64,000 nucleotides of DNA from JAKJBL01 sp964461335 (GCA_964461335.1 CAYWTY010000001.1:6406-70405); one strand, 5' to 3'; positions 33,938-44,053 are shown, counted from the first letter of the stretch. Numbers and translations: made by a program. The notes: a model not told the origin generated them from the sequence alone.

Positions 33938-35650
33938 CTACAGATGCGGTGCAAGCACTGTATTCTCTTGTGTACTAATAGCTGTAATCGTTTTATTTTC
34001 ACAAGAATCCGCAAGCAACGAGAAGGCTTGTTCTTGCAGTTGAAGCCCTGGGAAAGCTTGCTTTACCGCATCGCTGATGCATGAAACAGGAACAATCTCA
34101 ACATTACGCTCGGCATACACAGGATCCCAATTAGCAGTTGGTATCAACACTTTCGTTGCCCCTGCAGCAAGCGCAGCATTAACCTTTTCTGCCACCCCTC
34201 CAACTGGTCTTACTTCGCCGCTAATTGCGATTTCGCCTGTTGATGCAAGTTTATTGTCTGCAGGCCTGTTTAGTATGGCGCTAATAAGCGCAACTGTCAT
34301 CGCTAGGCCTGCACTTGGCCCATCAACAGGTACCCCTCCAGGAATATTGAAACGGATATTCATATTTTCACAGCTCCAGCCAAAACGGTTTTTAAGAGCA
34401 GCAATTACATTTTCTGCAGAACCACGAGCTGTGCTTTTTCGACGGAGTTTCCTTTCATTAAAGTTCAGCTCCTCTTCCTCAACTATTCCGTTTAACTCAA
34501 GCTGAAAGCCTGCTTTAGATGGTACTGCCATACACTCAATCTCCAGCACAAGCCCAAGGCCTGCGTTAGCTACTGCAAGCGCGCTTGCAACCCCAACACG
34601 TGGCTGCTTCGGCATTTGCATTTCAATATGTGGTGCATAGTTGCATGTCTTCACTACCCAATCCACTTCTGCACGCTCTACCCTATTGCGTTCTTCACCG
34701 TGCGCTATTCCACAGGCAAGCTGCACAATATTGACAGCATCACGCCCACTGTGTGAATGCAGGGCACACCGATATAGTGCTTCCTCGTCTATTGTGTATC
34801 CTGCTCGTTCAACAGCGCCTGCCGCAATCTGTATGAGCTCTTTTTGGCCAAGAGGTTTAAAATAGAGCTCAATGCAGCGTGAGCGGAGCGCCGGGGGCAA
34901 ATCCGACGGCTGCCGCGTTGTAGCTCCTACCAATCGAAAATCCGCAGGTAGCCCATGCTGAAAGATATCGTGTATGTGCTGCGGGATATTTGTGTTATCA
35001 GGCGAATAATACGCTGATTCAAATCGCACAAACCTGTCTTCCAACACTTTAAGAAGCTTATTCATCTGCATCGGGTGCAGCTCCCCTATTTCATCTAAAA
35101 ACAATATTCCACAATGAGCGCGTGTTACTGCGCCTGGCTTTGGCTGAGGCACCCCTTGGGTACCGAGGGCTCCAGCCCCCTGATATATTGGGTCATGCAC
35201 CGAGCCTAAAAGGGGGTCAGCAATTGCTCGCTCATCAAAACGCATACATGTCGCATCCAGCTCAACAAACTGCGATTCTGCTGTAAAAGGCGAATCTTTA
35301 TGTTTTTTTGCTTCTTCAAGCACAAGCCTCGCTGCACATGTTTTACCTATGCCAGGTGGTCCGAATAAAAGCACATGCTGTGGGTTTGGCCCGCACAGTG
35401 CAGCTTTAAGTGCCTTTATTCCTTCTTCCTGCCCGATAATCTCCTTAAAACAAACGGGCCGCGTCATTTCACAAAGCGGAACACTCAACTTCCTTGCACG
35501 TAGATGCGCAAGCCGCTGCAGTTCCTGAACATTTTGCTTGGGCTTGTGTTCCCGCTTTGGTTCTCTGCGCTTGCTGCGGAAATACACTAACAAACCTATA
35601 ATTGAAAACAGCCCGATTTGAACTAAAAATGTTGTAAGAGTCCAGTCCAT
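33938..35650 (-). CDS. lonB: Sporulation-associated ATP-dependent protease LonB
   Basis: LonB is a membrane-anchored Lon-type protease; in Bacillus it is made in the forespore under sigma-F. The protein is 570 residues from the ATG 35648-35650, preferred because GGAGG lies 7 nt upstream; the ATG two codons earlier would be only 1 nt from it. One membrane span (about 4-23), an AAA+ core with GPPGIGKTC and LFLDEIGELHP, and a C-terminal Lon protease domain with PVDGPSAGLAMT are visible. The substrate-recruiting N-domain of LonA is missing, as in the family. It lies between clpX and lonA on the same strand. Confidence 0.93.
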   Translation of the reverse strand: MDWTLTTFLVQIGLFSIIGLLVYFRSKRREPKREHKPKQNVQELQRLAHLRARKLSVPLCEMTRPVCFKEIIGQEEGIKALKAALCGPNPQHVLLFGPPGIGKTCAARLVLEEAKKHKDSPFTAESQFVELDATCMRFDERAIADPLLGSVHDPIYQGAGALGTQGVPQPKPGAVTRAHCGILFLDEIGELHPMQMNKLLKVLEDRFVRFESAYYSPDNTNIPQHIHDIFQHGLPADFRLVGATTRQPSDLPPALRSRCIELYFKPLGQKELIQIAAGAVERAGYTIDEEALYRCALHSHSGRDAVNIVQLACGIAHGEERNRVERAEVDWVVKTCNYAPHIEMQMPKQPRVGVASALAVANAGLGLVLEIECMAVPSKAGFQLELNGIVEEEELNFNERKLRRKSTARGSAENVIAALKNRFGWSCENMNIRFNIPGGVPVDGPSAGLAMTVALISAILNRPADNKLASTGEIAISGEVRPVGGVAEKVNAALAAGATKVLIPTANWDPVYAERNVEIVPVSCISDAVKQAFPGLQLQEQAFSLLADSCENKTITAISTQENTVLAPHL

Positions 35651-35735
35651 ATACATACCTCCGCTGTTTTGTAGTATGTGCTCTCTTTAATACATTCATG
35701 AGATATGAAAACTGGGAATAGATAGATATTGAAGC

Positions 35736-35773
35736 AAACAAAAGCCGCAGCCTGGTTAATAGCTGCGGCTTGG
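35736..35773 (-). terminator. Terminator after clpX
   Basis: AAGCCGCAGC (35742-35751) and GCTGCGGCTT (35762-35771) form a perfect 10-bp stem, followed on the minus strand by TTTTGTTTG. It closes the tig-clpP-clpX unit. Confidence 0.88.
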
Positions 35774-35789
35774 TTCATTTCCATGAAGG

Positions 35790-37052
35790 TTATGAGGCAT
35801 CCCCGCCAGATTTTAAGCGCTTTTTTTCTTCACGCAATTTTAACAGCGGAGGCTGAGTCTTTTCTATAGCTTCGCGTGTAACAGTGCAGCTCTCGACATC
35901 TGTTCGGGAGGGAATATCATACATTATATCCATCATTGAATCTTCAAGTATAGACCTAAGACCCCTCGCCCCTGTCTTGCGGTCAATAGCTTTGCGTGCA
36001 ATTGCCTTAAGCGCTGCATCCTCAAAGCTCAGCTCCACACCATCCATCTCAAATAACCTTTTATACTGCCGTGTAAGCGCATTTTTAGGTTCAGTCAATA
36101 TGGATAGCAACGCTGCTTCATCCAACTGATGGAGCGTTACAATCACTGGCATTCTCCCTACAAACTCTGGGATTAAACCATACTTTAGCAGGTCTTCGGG
36201 AAGAATGGATTTTAGGATTGTACCAATATCCTTTTCGACTCTCGGTTTCACATCTGCACCAAAACCCATAAGCTTTTCGCCTACCCGCTTGCTTATGATA
36301 TTATCTATGCCTGCAAATGCACCGCCGCAAATGAAAAGGATATTTGTTGTATCGATTTGAATAAACTCCTGGTGTGGGTGCTTACGCCCGCCCTGGGGGG
36401 GAACGCTTGCAACAGTCCCTTCGAGGATTTTCAAAAGTGCCTGCTGAACACCTTCACCGGAAACATCGCGCGTTATGGAAGGGTTCTCACTCTTGCGTGC
36501 GATTTTATCGATTTCATCAATGTAAATTATACCCTTCTCTGCTCTTTCTACATCATAGTCTGCAGCTTGAATGAGCCTTAGGAGAATATTTTCAACATCC
36601 TCCCCTACATAGCCTGCTTCTGTCAATGATGTAGCATCAGCCATTGTAAACGGAACATTCAATATTTTCGCTAATGTCTGTGCAAGTATAGTCTTTCCGC
36701 AGCCGGTTGGCCCAAGCATAATAATGTTGCTCTTTTGCAGCTCCACATCATCGCGCGAAGCTCCCGCGCCTATGCGCTTATAGTGGTTGTAAACTGCTAC
36801 GGACAGAACCTTTTTTGCATCCTGCTGCCCTATGACATACTGATTTAAAGTTTCCATTATCTGCTGAGGCTTTGGAACTTCGGATAAATCAACAGGCTGA
36901 CCTGCTGTGTCTTCTTCTATTATTTCGCGGCAAAGCTCTACGCATTCGTTGCAAATATATACGCCGGGCCCGGCTATTATCCTATGCACTTCATCTTGTG
37001 TCTTGCCACAAAATGTGCACTTTACCGGCCCTTTTTCTTCATATTTTGGCAT
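35790..37052 (-). CDS. clpX: ATP-dependent Clp protease ATP-binding subunit ClpX
   Basis: ClpX is a hexameric AAA+ unfoldase that feeds substrates to ClpP. The 420 residues begin with the zinc-binding domain (C12, C15, C34, C37). The AAA+ core has Walker A GPTGCGKT, Walker [10 protein letters not shown] and sensor motifs, and the IGF loop that docks on ClpP is seen as LMGFGAD. It starts 8 bp after the clpP stop, with an AAGGTAAGGTGG ribosome region, so the two partners are made together. Confidence 0.97.
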   Translation of the reverse strand: MPKYEEKGPVKCTFCGKTQDEVHRIIAGPGVYICNECVELCREIIEEDTAGQPVDLSEVPKPQQIMETLNQYVIGQQDAKKVLSVAVYNHYKRIGAGASRDDVELQKSNIIMLGPTGCGKTILAQTLAKILNVPFTMADATSLTEAGYVGEDVENILLRLIQAADYDVERAEKGIIYIDEIDKIARKSENPSITRDVSGEGVQQALLKILEGTVASVPPQGGRKHPHQEFIQIDTTNILFICGGAFAGIDNIISKRVGEKLMGFGADVKPRVEKDIGTILKSILPEDLLKYGLIPEFVGRMPVIVTLHQLDEAALLSILTEPKNALTRQYKRLFEMDGVELSFEDAALKAIARKAIDRKTGARGLRSILEDSMMDIMYDIPSRTDVESCTVTREAIEKTQPPLLKLREEKKRLKSGGDAS

Positions 37053-37060
37053 TGTCCACC

Positions 37061-37645
37061 TTACCTTCTGGGAGGAATAATCAAATCAATCAGGCCATAT
37101 TCCAGCGCTAGTGCAGCTGGCATAAAATTATCCCTTTCTGTATCGATTTCCACCCTTTCAATTGGTTGCCCTGTCCGCTCGGCGAGGATTTTGTTCAATA
37201 ACTTTTTTATGGCAATCATGCGTTCAGCTTGGATTTGTATATCCGTTGTCTGGCCGCGCACCCCACCGCTGGGTTGGTGTATCATAATCTCCGCATTGGA
37301 GAGCGCCTTTCGCTTTCCTTTTGCACCGGCTGCCAATAAGAAAGCACCCATTGATGCAGCCATCCCTATGCAGATTGTAGAGACATCGCATTTTATATAC
37401 TGCATTGTATCATAGATTGCCATTCCTGCAGTAACGGAGCCGCCTGGGCTGTTGATATAAAGGTTTATGTCTTTTTCAGGGTCATCAGCCTCTAAAAACA
37501 GCATCTGGGCAACAACCACGTTTGCCTCATCATCGGTTATCTCGCCCCCCAGGAATATAATGCGGTCTTTGAGCAGACGAGAATATATGTCATATGAACG
37601 TTCGCCTCTGTCAGTATGCTCAACAACAATTGGTATTAAACTCAT
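37061..37645 (-). CDS. clpP: ATP-dependent Clp protease proteolytic subunit ClpP
   Basis: ClpP is a barrel-forming serine peptidase of 194 residues. The catalytic triad S98 (GMAASMG), H123 (MIHQPSGG) and D172 is complete. The N-terminus [28 protein letters not shown] is typical and needs little processing. An AAGGAGG ribosome site precedes the ATG. It lies between tig and clpX, the order seen in many Gram-negatives and Clostridia, whereas Bacillus keeps clpP elsewhere. Confidence 0.97.
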   Translation of the reverse strand: MSLIPIVVEHTDRGERSYDIYSRLLKDRIIFLGGEITDDEANVVVAQMLFLEADDPEKDINLYINSPGGSVTAGMAIYDTMQYIKCDVSTICIGMAASMGAFLLAAGAKGKRKALSNAEIMIHQPSGGVRGQTTDIQIQAERMIAIKKLLNKILAERTGQPIERVEIDTERDNFMPAALALEYGLIDLIIPPRR

Positions 37646-37681
37646 TGTTGAATCCTCCTTGCTATACTATATGTCTTGTGT

Positions 37682-39073
37682 TCAGTTTGCGCGAGCCGTT
37701 CTGGTTCTGTTTCTAAAATGCAGCCCTTTGTTTTTAAACTTTATACGATTGCATAAAACATATTTGCGTATTCTGCTCAGCGCCTTTTTCTTCCCTATTA
37801 ATAGTGCATTGTCTGTGATAAAAGCAATTGTATTGCCTATTATAATGGTATCTTTAAAGTACTCGATATCCTCATCTTTGAGCATTGCCCTAAATTCTTC
37901 GGGCGTTTTATTCTCATGCTCAGCATGCTCGGCAATTGTTTTTGAAAGCTCTTCTTCTGATGCCTCAATCCCCTCGGTTTTGGAGATTGTCTCAAGTACC
38001 AGTTGTGTCCGCACACGCTTTACAGCCTCAGTTCTATAGTTCTTGCGCAGAGCTTCAACATCAATGCCAGAATACTTTAAATACTCCTCCATGCTAAGCC
38101 CTGACATTGAAAGTCGGTATGAGATATTTCGAAGGATATTATTTATTTCACGTTGTATCATAACTTCTGGAACATCAAATGTCGATTTCTCGACAACCTT
38201 ATTAACAACGCTGTTTTCAACTTCAACTCTAGCCCGTTCTTCATAGCTTTTTGCTAAAGCTTTGCGCTTATCCTCGCGCAATTCCTCAAGAGTGTTAAAT
38301 TCAGAAACATCTCTTGCAAACTCATCATCGAGCTCAGGAAGCTCCTTTTTCTGCACTCCATTAATCTTTACGGCAAATACGGCATTTTTGCCTTTAAGAT
38401 TTTCCGAATGATAGTCCTCCGGAAAATGGATTTCAATCTCCCTCTCTTCACCCTTGGTTAGCCCAATAAGCTGCTCTTCAAAACCAGGCACAAAGGTATT
38501 TGAACCTATTTCAAGCTTATAGTCTTTTGCAGCGCCTCCGTCAAAAGGTTCACTATCAACACTGCCGCTATAATCCAAAAGCACATAATCGCCCTGCTCA
38601 ACAGGTCTATCAGCTTCAACAAAGCGAGCTACCTTTTCACGCTCTTGCTCGAGGAAATTATCAAGCTGCACATCCTTGACAGTATACTTCTTCTCTACTA
38701 CTTCTATACCCTTGTAGGCGCCAAGCTTAACTTCGGGCTTAACATAAACCTCAGCAGAAAAAACAGCCCCGGATTCTGCTCCAATGCTCTCAATAGTAAC
38801 ATCAGGCCTATCCACAGGTTCAAGGTCGTGTTCTGAAATTGCATTCTCATATGCCTCAGGATATAGGAACTCGAACGCATCCTCGAAGAAAACCCCTTCG
38901 CCGTACAAGTTTTCAATAACCTTGCGCGGGGCCTTACCTTTGCGAAACCCGGGCACATTGTATCTTGCTCTTGTTTTGATATATGCCTGCTGCAAAGAAT
39001 CCGAAAATGCTTCTCCGCCTATTTCAACAGTTAATTTTACTCGGTTGTTACCTAATATTTCAATGGTCGACAT
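37682..39073 (-). CDS. tig: Trigger factor
   Basis: Trigger factor is the ribosome-associated chaperone and prolyl isomerase. The protein is 463 residues from ATG 39071-39073, chosen because GGAGGG lies 5 nt upstream. The longer frame to 39103 starts before this ribosome site. The N-terminal ribosome-binding domain has the signature GFRKGKAPRKVIENLYG. An FKBP-type domain (about 160-245) follows, with GDYVLLDYSG and VPGFEEQLIGL. The rest is the helical C-terminal chaperone domain. The last 35 or so residues are very basic (KKKALSRIRKY; NRIKFKNKG) and extend beyond the usual length of about 430. Confidence 0.94.
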   Translation of the reverse strand: MSTIEILGNNRVKLTVEIGGEAFSDSLQQAYIKTRARYNVPGFRKGKAPRKVIENLYGEGVFFEDAFEFLYPEAYENAISEHDLEPVDRPDVTIESIGAESGAVFSAEVYVKPEVKLGAYKGIEVVEKKYTVKDVQLDNFLEQEREKVARFVEADRPVEQGDYVLLDYSGSVDSEPFDGGAAKDYKLEIGSNTFVPGFEEQLIGLTKGEEREIEIHFPEDYHSENLKGKNAVFAVKINGVQKKELPELDDEFARDVSEFNTLEELREDKRKALAKSYEERARVEVENSVVNKVVEKSTFDVPEVMIQREINNILRNISYRLSMSGLSMEEYLKYSGIDVEALRKNYRTEAVKRVRTQLVLETISKTEGIEASEEELSKTIAEHAEHENKTPEEFRAMLKDEDIEYFKDTIIIGNTIAFITDNALLIGKKKALSRIRKYVLCNRIKFKNKGLHFRNRTRTARAN

Positions 39074-39136
39074 CCCAACCCTCCATGTTGTATAAAAGCC
39101 CAAACTTAGCCTATATACTTTTTCAGTTTCCGAACT

Positions 39137-39165
39137 ATACTAGCACATACGTACGCGGATTGCAA
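39137..39165 (-). promoter_or_regulatory. Promoter of tig-clpP-clpX
   Basis: The minus strand has TTGCAA (39160-39165), a 17-nt spacer and TAGTAT (39137-39142), about 65 bp before the tig start codon. Confidence 0.5.
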
Positions 39166-39210
39166 CCAAAAACACGCAATGGCAAAATGTGTTGTAGATA
39201 GCAAGCTTAA

Positions 39211-39295
39211 TTGCCCACCATATAATACCATCTATATTTATGCTGCCTTCATTCATTAATTATGGCAGCTTTGGCTTAAAATGAAACGTGGGCAA
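39211..39295. other. Nested inverted repeat upstream of tig
   Basis: Outer arms TTGCCCAC (39211-39218) and GTGGGCAA (39288-39295) are perfect 8-bp complements. Inside, GCTGCC (39242-39247) and GGCAGC (39264-39269) form a second perfect stem. It lies between the ppdK terminator and the tig promoter and is explained by neither. It could be a structured RNA, a protein-binding region or an inserted repeat. Confidence 0.45.
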
Positions 39296-39308
39296 CTTAC
39301 TAATAGCA

Positions 39309-39333
39309 AAGGAGAACCAAGCGGTTCTCCTTA
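39309..39333 (-). terminator. Terminator after ppdK
   Basis: AGGAGAACC and GGTTCTCCT arms with a 4-nt loop are followed on the minus strand by a short T run. It lies 25 bp past the ppdK stop. Confidence 0.75.
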
Positions 39334-39357
39334 CACCTAATATCAAAGCAAATACTC

Positions 39358-41997
39358 TTAGAGTACTCCCCTATCTTGTTTAATTTTCGCCTGAGCTGCC
39401 GCTAAGCGCGCAATTGGCACGCGGAAGGGGGAACAGGATACATAATCAAGCCCAAGCATGTGGCAGAACTCAACAGATGACGGGTCGCCTCCATGCTCGC
39501 CGCAGATTCCCAGTTTTAGGCCAGGATGCGCTTCTTTGCCAAGCTTGCATGCGATTTCCATGAGTTTCCCTACGCCAACCCTATCAATTCTTGCAAATGG
39601 GTCAAATTCAAAGATTTTCTTTTTATAATAGTCATCAAGAAACTTGGCTGCATCATCCCTGCTGAACCCATAGGTCATTTGAGAAAGGTCATTTGTGCCA
39701 AACGAGAAGAATTCCGCGCTTTTAGCAATTGTATCTGCAACAAGCGCTGCTCTAGGAACTTCAATCATAGTGCCTACAAGGTATTCAAGCTTAAAGCTGC
39801 GTTCATCCATAACCTGCTTTGCAGTGGAATCTACAAATTGCTTTAAATACTCGAATTCTTTTGCATCTCCAACAAGAGGTATCATTATTTCAGGTACTAT
39901 CTTATTGCCCGTTTCTTCGCTAACTTCTATTGCTGCCTCAATAACAGCTCTCGTCTGCATCTGAATGATTTCGGGATATGTAATTGCAAGCCTGCACCCA
40001 CGATGACCAAGCATTGGGTTGATTTCACGAAGCCCTGCAATAGTAATCTTTAACTGATCAAAAGGTAGCTCCATTTGTTTTGCAAGCGCCTTGATATCCT
40101 CTTCTTCGTGGGGCAGGAATTCATGCAGTGGTGGGTCTAGGAAACGAATGGTAACAGGATTACAGCCCATTTCTTTATATATGCCCTTAAAGTCTCCGCG
40201 CTGCATAGGAAGAAGCTTGTTAAGCGCTTTGCGGCGGCTATCCTCATCTTTTGCAACAATCATTTCGCGTACAGCTGAAATCCGGCCTTCACCAAAAAAC
40301 ATATGTTCAGTGCGGCAGAGCCCAATTCCTTCAGCGCCGAACTTTATTGCCTGAGCGGAATCATGAGGAGTATCGGCATTTGTGCGAACCTTTAGAACTC
40401 GCACACTATCTGCCCAGGCCATTATTGTAGCAAAATTCCCTGAAACCTCAGCTTCAACTGTCGGCAATTGCTCATTGTAGACATTACCTGTTGAACCATC
40501 AAGCGAAACCCAATCTCCCTGTTCAAAAGCAAGACCGCCTTGGGTAACGAATGTGCGCTCTTTTTCTTTTACAATGATTTCTGAACAGCCAGCAATACAG
40601 CATGTTCCCATTCCGCGCGCAACAACGGCTGCGTGAGATGTCATGCCGCCGCGCGAAGTAAGTATGCCCTCGGATGCATACATTCCCTCAATATCTTCGG
40701 GTGAAGTCTCTTCTCTTACCAAAATGACCTTTTCGCCCCGTTTCGCAGCTTCTGTTGCATCTGCTGCTGTGAAATACACACGCCCGCAAGCAGCCCCTGG
40801 CGAGGCAGGAAGACCATGCGCAACGGGTTTCGCCTTTTTAAGCGCATTAGGTTCAAATGTAGGGTGCAAAAGAGAATCCAGTGAACGAGGGTCTATTTTA
40901 AGCAACGCTTCTTCTTTGCTTATCATCCCGTCATTTACAAGATCAACGGCAATTTCCAAAGCAGCGGATGCTGTACGTTTACCGTTGCGGGTTTGGAGCA
41001 TATAGAGCTTGCCGCGCTCAATCGTAAATTCCATATCCTGCATATCACGGTAGTGCGCCTCAAGAGAGCTCGCTATCCTTGAGAATTCGTTATATACCTC
41101 TGGCATTCCGTTTTTTAGATTTTCGATTTCAAGGGGTGTGCGTATCCCTGCTACAACATCTTCGCCTTGTGCATTTATTAGGTATTCGCCATAGAGTTTA
41201 TTCTCACCTGTTGAGGGGTTACGGGTAAATGCGACTCCTGTTCCCGAATCATCGCCCATATTGCCAAATACCATTGCCTGTATATTGACTGCAGTTCCCC
41301 AATCTGAGGGGATGTCGTTCATTCTGCGATAAACAATAGCACGTGGGTTATCCCAGCTGCGGAAAACAGCCTTTGCAGCTTCTATAAGCTGATTCTTCGG
41401 GTTTTGTGGGAAATCTTCACCCTTTTCGCTTCTATATAGTTCTTTATACTGAGCAACTATATTGCGAAGATGTTCTGCAGTAAGCTCAGTATCCAGCTTG
41501 CAGCCGTTTTGTCTCTTTACTTCATCAAATATAGCTTCGAATTTTGACTTTTCTATTTCCATTACAACATCAGAAAACATTTGAATAAAGCGGCGATAGC
41601 TGTCAAAGGCAAACCTATCATTTCCTGTAAGGCTAGCAAGGCCTTCGACTGTTTCATCATTTAGCCCTAGATTAAGAATAGTATCCATCATGCCAGGCAT
41701 TGAGGCTCTTGAACCTGATCGCACAGAGACTAAGAAAGGATTGGATATGTCACCGAACTTCTTCCCTGCTGTTTTTTCAAGTTCGGTTATTGCTTGTTCA
41801 ATTTGCGCAAGTATATCGTCGCCAATACGGCAGCCGTCCTGATAAAAGCGTGTACATGCTTCGGTTGTTATTGTAAAACCAAATGGTACAGGCAGCCCCA
41901 GCCCTGTCATTTCTGCAAGGTTTGCTCCCTTGCCTCCTAAAAGGTTGCGCATACTTGCATTGCCTTCGTTGAATAAATATACATATTTGTGCGGCAT
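39358..41997 (-). CDS. ppdK: Pyruvate, phosphate dikinase
   Basis: This enzyme reversibly converts pyruvate, ATP and phosphate to PEP, AMP and pyrophosphate, serving PPi-dependent glycolysis or gluconeogenesis in anaerobes. The 879 residues are full length. The N-terminal nucleotide-grasp domain has LLGGKGANLAEMTGLGLPVPFGF. The swivelling domain has the phospho-His in GGMTSHAAVVARGMG (about residue 455). The C-terminal PEP/pyruvate barrel has SFGTNDLSQMTYGFSRDD and GICGEHGGDPSSVEF. A GGAGG ribosome site precedes the ATG. It is a single-gene unit with its own promoter and terminator. Confidence 0.97.
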   Translation of the reverse strand: MPHKYVYLFNEGNASMRNLLGGKGANLAEMTGLGLPVPFGFTITTEACTRFYQDGCRIGDDILAQIEQAITELEKTAGKKFGDISNPFLVSVRSGSRASMPGMMDTILNLGLNDETVEGLASLTGNDRFAFDSYRRFIQMFSDVVMEIEKSKFEAIFDEVKRQNGCKLDTELTAEHLRNIVAQYKELYRSEKGEDFPQNPKNQLIEAAKAVFRSWDNPRAIVYRRMNDIPSDWGTAVNIQAMVFGNMGDDSGTGVAFTRNPSTGENKLYGEYLINAQGEDVVAGIRTPLEIENLKNGMPEVYNEFSRIASSLEAHYRDMQDMEFTIERGKLYMLQTRNGKRTASAALEIAVDLVNDGMISKEEALLKIDPRSLDSLLHPTFEPNALKKAKPVAHGLPASPGAACGRVYFTAADATEAAKRGEKVILVREETSPEDIEGMYASEGILTSRGGMTSHAAVVARGMGTCCIAGCSEIIVKEKERTFVTQGGLAFEQGDWVSLDGSTGNVYNEQLPTVEAEVSGNFATIMAWADSVRVLKVRTNADTPHDSAQAIKFGAEGIGLCRTEHMFFGEGRISAVREMIVAKDEDSRRKALNKLLPMQRGDFKGIYKEMGCNPVTIRFLDPPLHEFLPHEEEDIKALAKQMELPFDQLKITIAGLREINPMLGHRGCRLAITYPEIIQMQTRAVIEAAIEVSEETGNKIVPEIMIPLVGDAKEFEYLKQFVDSTAKQVMDERSFKLEYLVGTMIEVPRAALVADTIAKSAEFFSFGTNDLSQMTYGFSRDDAAKFLDDYYKKKIFEFDPFARIDRVGVGKLMEIACKLGKEAHPGLKLGICGEHGGDPSSVEFCHMLGLDYVSCSPFRVPIARLAAAQAKIKQDRGVL

Positions 41998-42095
41998 TTA
42001 TATTCCTCCCAAATTTATTTTAAATCTCATCTAGATCTCGACAGACCTTTTATTTATGTTCGCTAAAGTTTAGCAGATATTCTCATAGAGTAATA

Positions 42096-42124
42096 ATTAT
42101 AAACTGACTGCCCCAAAAAGGCAA
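42096..42124 (-). promoter_or_regulatory. Promoter of ppdK
   Basis: The minus strand has TTGCCT (42119-42124), a 17-nt spacer and TATAAT (42096-42101), about 100 bp before the start codon and just after the recO stop. Confidence 0.65.
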
Positions 42125-42141
42125 TAGCGCAGCAACACAGC

Positions 42142-42903
42142 TTAGCTTATCTTCATCGGCAGAAGTTCCCTTAGGCAAGTTACAGGGTTGCTGCTTCTCT
42201 CGAGAATAAATGCACAATAGCGTTCAAGCAATGCAAGCAATTCCTCGCGAACAGCGCCAGGTAGGCGCACACGTTCGATTTCTTCATTGTTAAGCATAAG
42301 CATTCTGCGCATTGCCTCAAGCGCTAAGCTTGATATGGCAAATGCCTGAGAGCCGGTTGCGCAATTGCTGCACATTGCGCCTCCAAAAGCAGGTGAAAAA
42401 AACAAAGAAGCCATTTTTCTTAAGTCCATGCCGCATTTTGTGCATGAAGTCAACATTGGGGAAACACCTGTGAATTGAAGATACTTAGTAATGAAGCACA
42501 ATGAAGTATCAAGCTGGTTGTTGTTGCCATAACTTAAAAAACTTAAAGTATAGTAAAGTAAAGAAAATAACTCTGGGTTGGGCTCACCTTCCTGAACAGT
42601 TAATCTTGTCAATTCGAGTATAGAAACTGCCGCCTTAAAACTTTCGATATTCTCACGCAACGAATAAAAGGTCTCCTGCACATCACATTGGGCGACTGAG
42701 TATCTATCTTTATTATAGAACAGCTGAAATTCACCAAAAACGAAAAGCTGAGCACAAGAAAATAGCGGGCTTTTAATACGCCTGCATCCTCTTGCTATTG
42801 CATCTACTCGACCTTTTTCACGAGTGAAAAGTGTAAGCATTCGGTCATTATCTTTATAATTTGCATAGCAGGTCACTATGCCCATAACTTTAATAAATGC
42901 CAT
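42142..42903 (-). CDS. recO: DNA repair protein RecO
   Basis: RecO helps load RecA on single-stranded DNA in the RecFOR pathway. The protein is 253 residues from ATG 42901-42903; a TTG lies two codons earlier. The N-terminal OB-fold has KVMGIVTCYANYKDNDRMLTLF, then TREKGRVDAIARG. A four-cysteine zinc motif is present (CTKCG and CSNC, about residues 150-180). No strong ribosome site is adjacent; a GGAGG lies about 40 nt upstream. The nearby era and yqzL genes are the normal Firmicutes neighbours. It ends 18 bp before the ppdK -35 element. Confidence 0.93.
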   Translation of the reverse strand: MAFIKVMGIVTCYANYKDNDRMLTLFTREKGRVDAIARGCRRIKSPLFSCAQLFVFGEFQLFYNKDRYSVAQCDVQETFYSLRENIESFKAAVSILELTRLTVQEGEPNPELFSLLYYTLSFLSYGNNNQLDTSLCFITKYLQFTGVSPMLTSCTKCGMDLRKMASLFFSPAFGGAMCSNCATGSQAFAISSLALEAMRRMLMLNNEEIERVRLPGAVREELLALLERYCAFILERSSNPVTCLRELLPMKIS

Positions 42904-42955
42904 AGCCAATAACCAAACTCATAACTTTAACAATGTGTGCCTCCAGTATTTCGGG

Positions 42956-43075
42956 CTATTCTGTCTTCTGCGGGGTTTCTTCTTGGGTGAGCATAGCACG
43001 GTAAGTAAGGTATGCACCTATTGTGCCTGTGTTAGAGAATCTTTTCCATGCGACCTTTGTATTCTTCTTCTTCAT
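42956..43075 (-). CDS. yqzL: YqzL family small protein
   Basis: This 39-residue frame lies between era and recO, exactly where yqzL sits in Bacillus and Clostridia. The product has the family pattern of a tryptophan, a phenylalanine and a Thr-Gly followed by Tyr-Leu (KVAWKRFSNTGTIGAYLTYR) with a basic start MKKKN and an acidic tail. An AAGGAG ribosome site lies 11 nt upstream of ATG 43073-43075. Its function is unknown in all species. It is too short for most gene finders. Confidence 0.8.
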   Translation of the reverse strand: MKKKNTKVAWKRFSNTGTIGAYLTYRAMLTQEETPQKTE

Positions 43076-43162
43076 AGTAACGAATGCTCCTTCCCTAAGT
43101 CTGATATTTTATTGTGCCACACTCAGCCAAAACAGATGAAATGAAAATAACACCAATCCTAA

Positions 43163-44053
43163 TTATTTAAACCCCAAATCATTCAGCGCCCTAATGCTAT
43201 TCCTCCAGCCCTCGCGAACCTTCACATACAGCTGCAGGTTGACATTAACATCCAGCATTAATTCAATGTCTTTCCTTGAAGCCTCTCCAATTTGCCTTAG
43301 CATTGACCCTCCTCTGCCTATGAGGATTCCTTTATGGCTTTCGCGTTCGCAGTAAATAGTTGCCCAAATGTCATATAGCTTCCCGTCAGGGCGCAAAACC
43401 ATTTTGTCAACTTCTACAACAACACCATGCGGCACTTCTTCGCGCAGAAGATTAAGCGCCTTTTCACGCACCAACTCAGCGCATAAAAGTCTTTCAGGTA
43501 TGTCGGTGATCATATCATCAGGATAGTATTTGGGGCCCTCTTCTAAATAATCAAAGAGCATTTCTTCGAGCTCTTTCAAGCCTTCCCCTAACTTTGCGCT
43601 TATTCTAAGTATCTTATCAAAGCACCCTGCTTTTTCAAGGTAATGCTCAGCTGCATCAAGTTGAGCTGGAGTTGCTGCATCGATTTTGTTAATTACGCCA
43701 ATCTTTGGAGTTGCGACAGTTTTAAGACGCTCAATCAGCGCCTCATCCTTTTCTCGCATACCATTTATCGGATCTAACACAAAGAGTATTGCATCAACCC
43801 CGATTAAAGCAGTGAAAACTGCTTTTTGCATATATTCACCCAGCTTACTGTTTGGCACAGTAGCCCCGGGCGTATCTAAAAATACCATTTGGTAGTTATC
43901 CCGCGTTAAAACTCCCGTAATTCGGGAACGAGTTGTCTGCGCCTTTTCTGATACAATAGCAATCTTCTCACCAATAAGGCTATTTAATAAAGTTGATTTG
44001 CCTACATTGGGGCAGCCCACAATACAAATGAAACCGCTTTTAAAACACATCAC
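43163..44053 (-). CDS. era: GTPase Era
   Basis: Era binds the 3' end of 16S rRNA and aids 30S assembly. The 296 residues hold the GTPase domain with P-loop GCPNVGKST, switch region SEKAQTTRSRITGVL, FLDTPG and NKID, and a C-terminal KH RNA-binding domain with GKLYDIWATIYCERESHKGILIGRGG split across it. The frame begins GTG ATG. The GTG at 44053 has GAGG 7 nt upstream and overlaps the cdd stop, so I keep it. It follows cdd and precedes yqzL and recO, the usual order. Confidence 0.96.
   Translation of the reverse strand: MMCFKSGFICIVGCPNVGKSTLLNSLIGEKIAIVSEKAQTTRSRITGVLTRDNYQMVFLDTPGATVPNSKLGEYMQKAVFTALIGVDAILFVLDPINGMREKDEALIERLKTVATPKIGVINKIDAATPAQLDAAEHYLEKAGCFDKILRISAKLGEGLKELEEMLFDYLEEGPKYYPDDMITDIPERLLCAELVREKALNLLREEVPHGVVVEVDKMVLRPDGKLYDIWATIYCERESHKGILIGRGGSMLRQIGEASRKDIELMLDVNVNLQLYVKVREGWRNSIRALNDLGFK

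Noticed and set aside
33938..35656. Possible RNA-only or frameshifted lon copy because two lon genes are adjacent
   Set aside because: Both are full length with intact ATPase and protease motifs; lonB-lonA is the normal Firmicutes arrangement.
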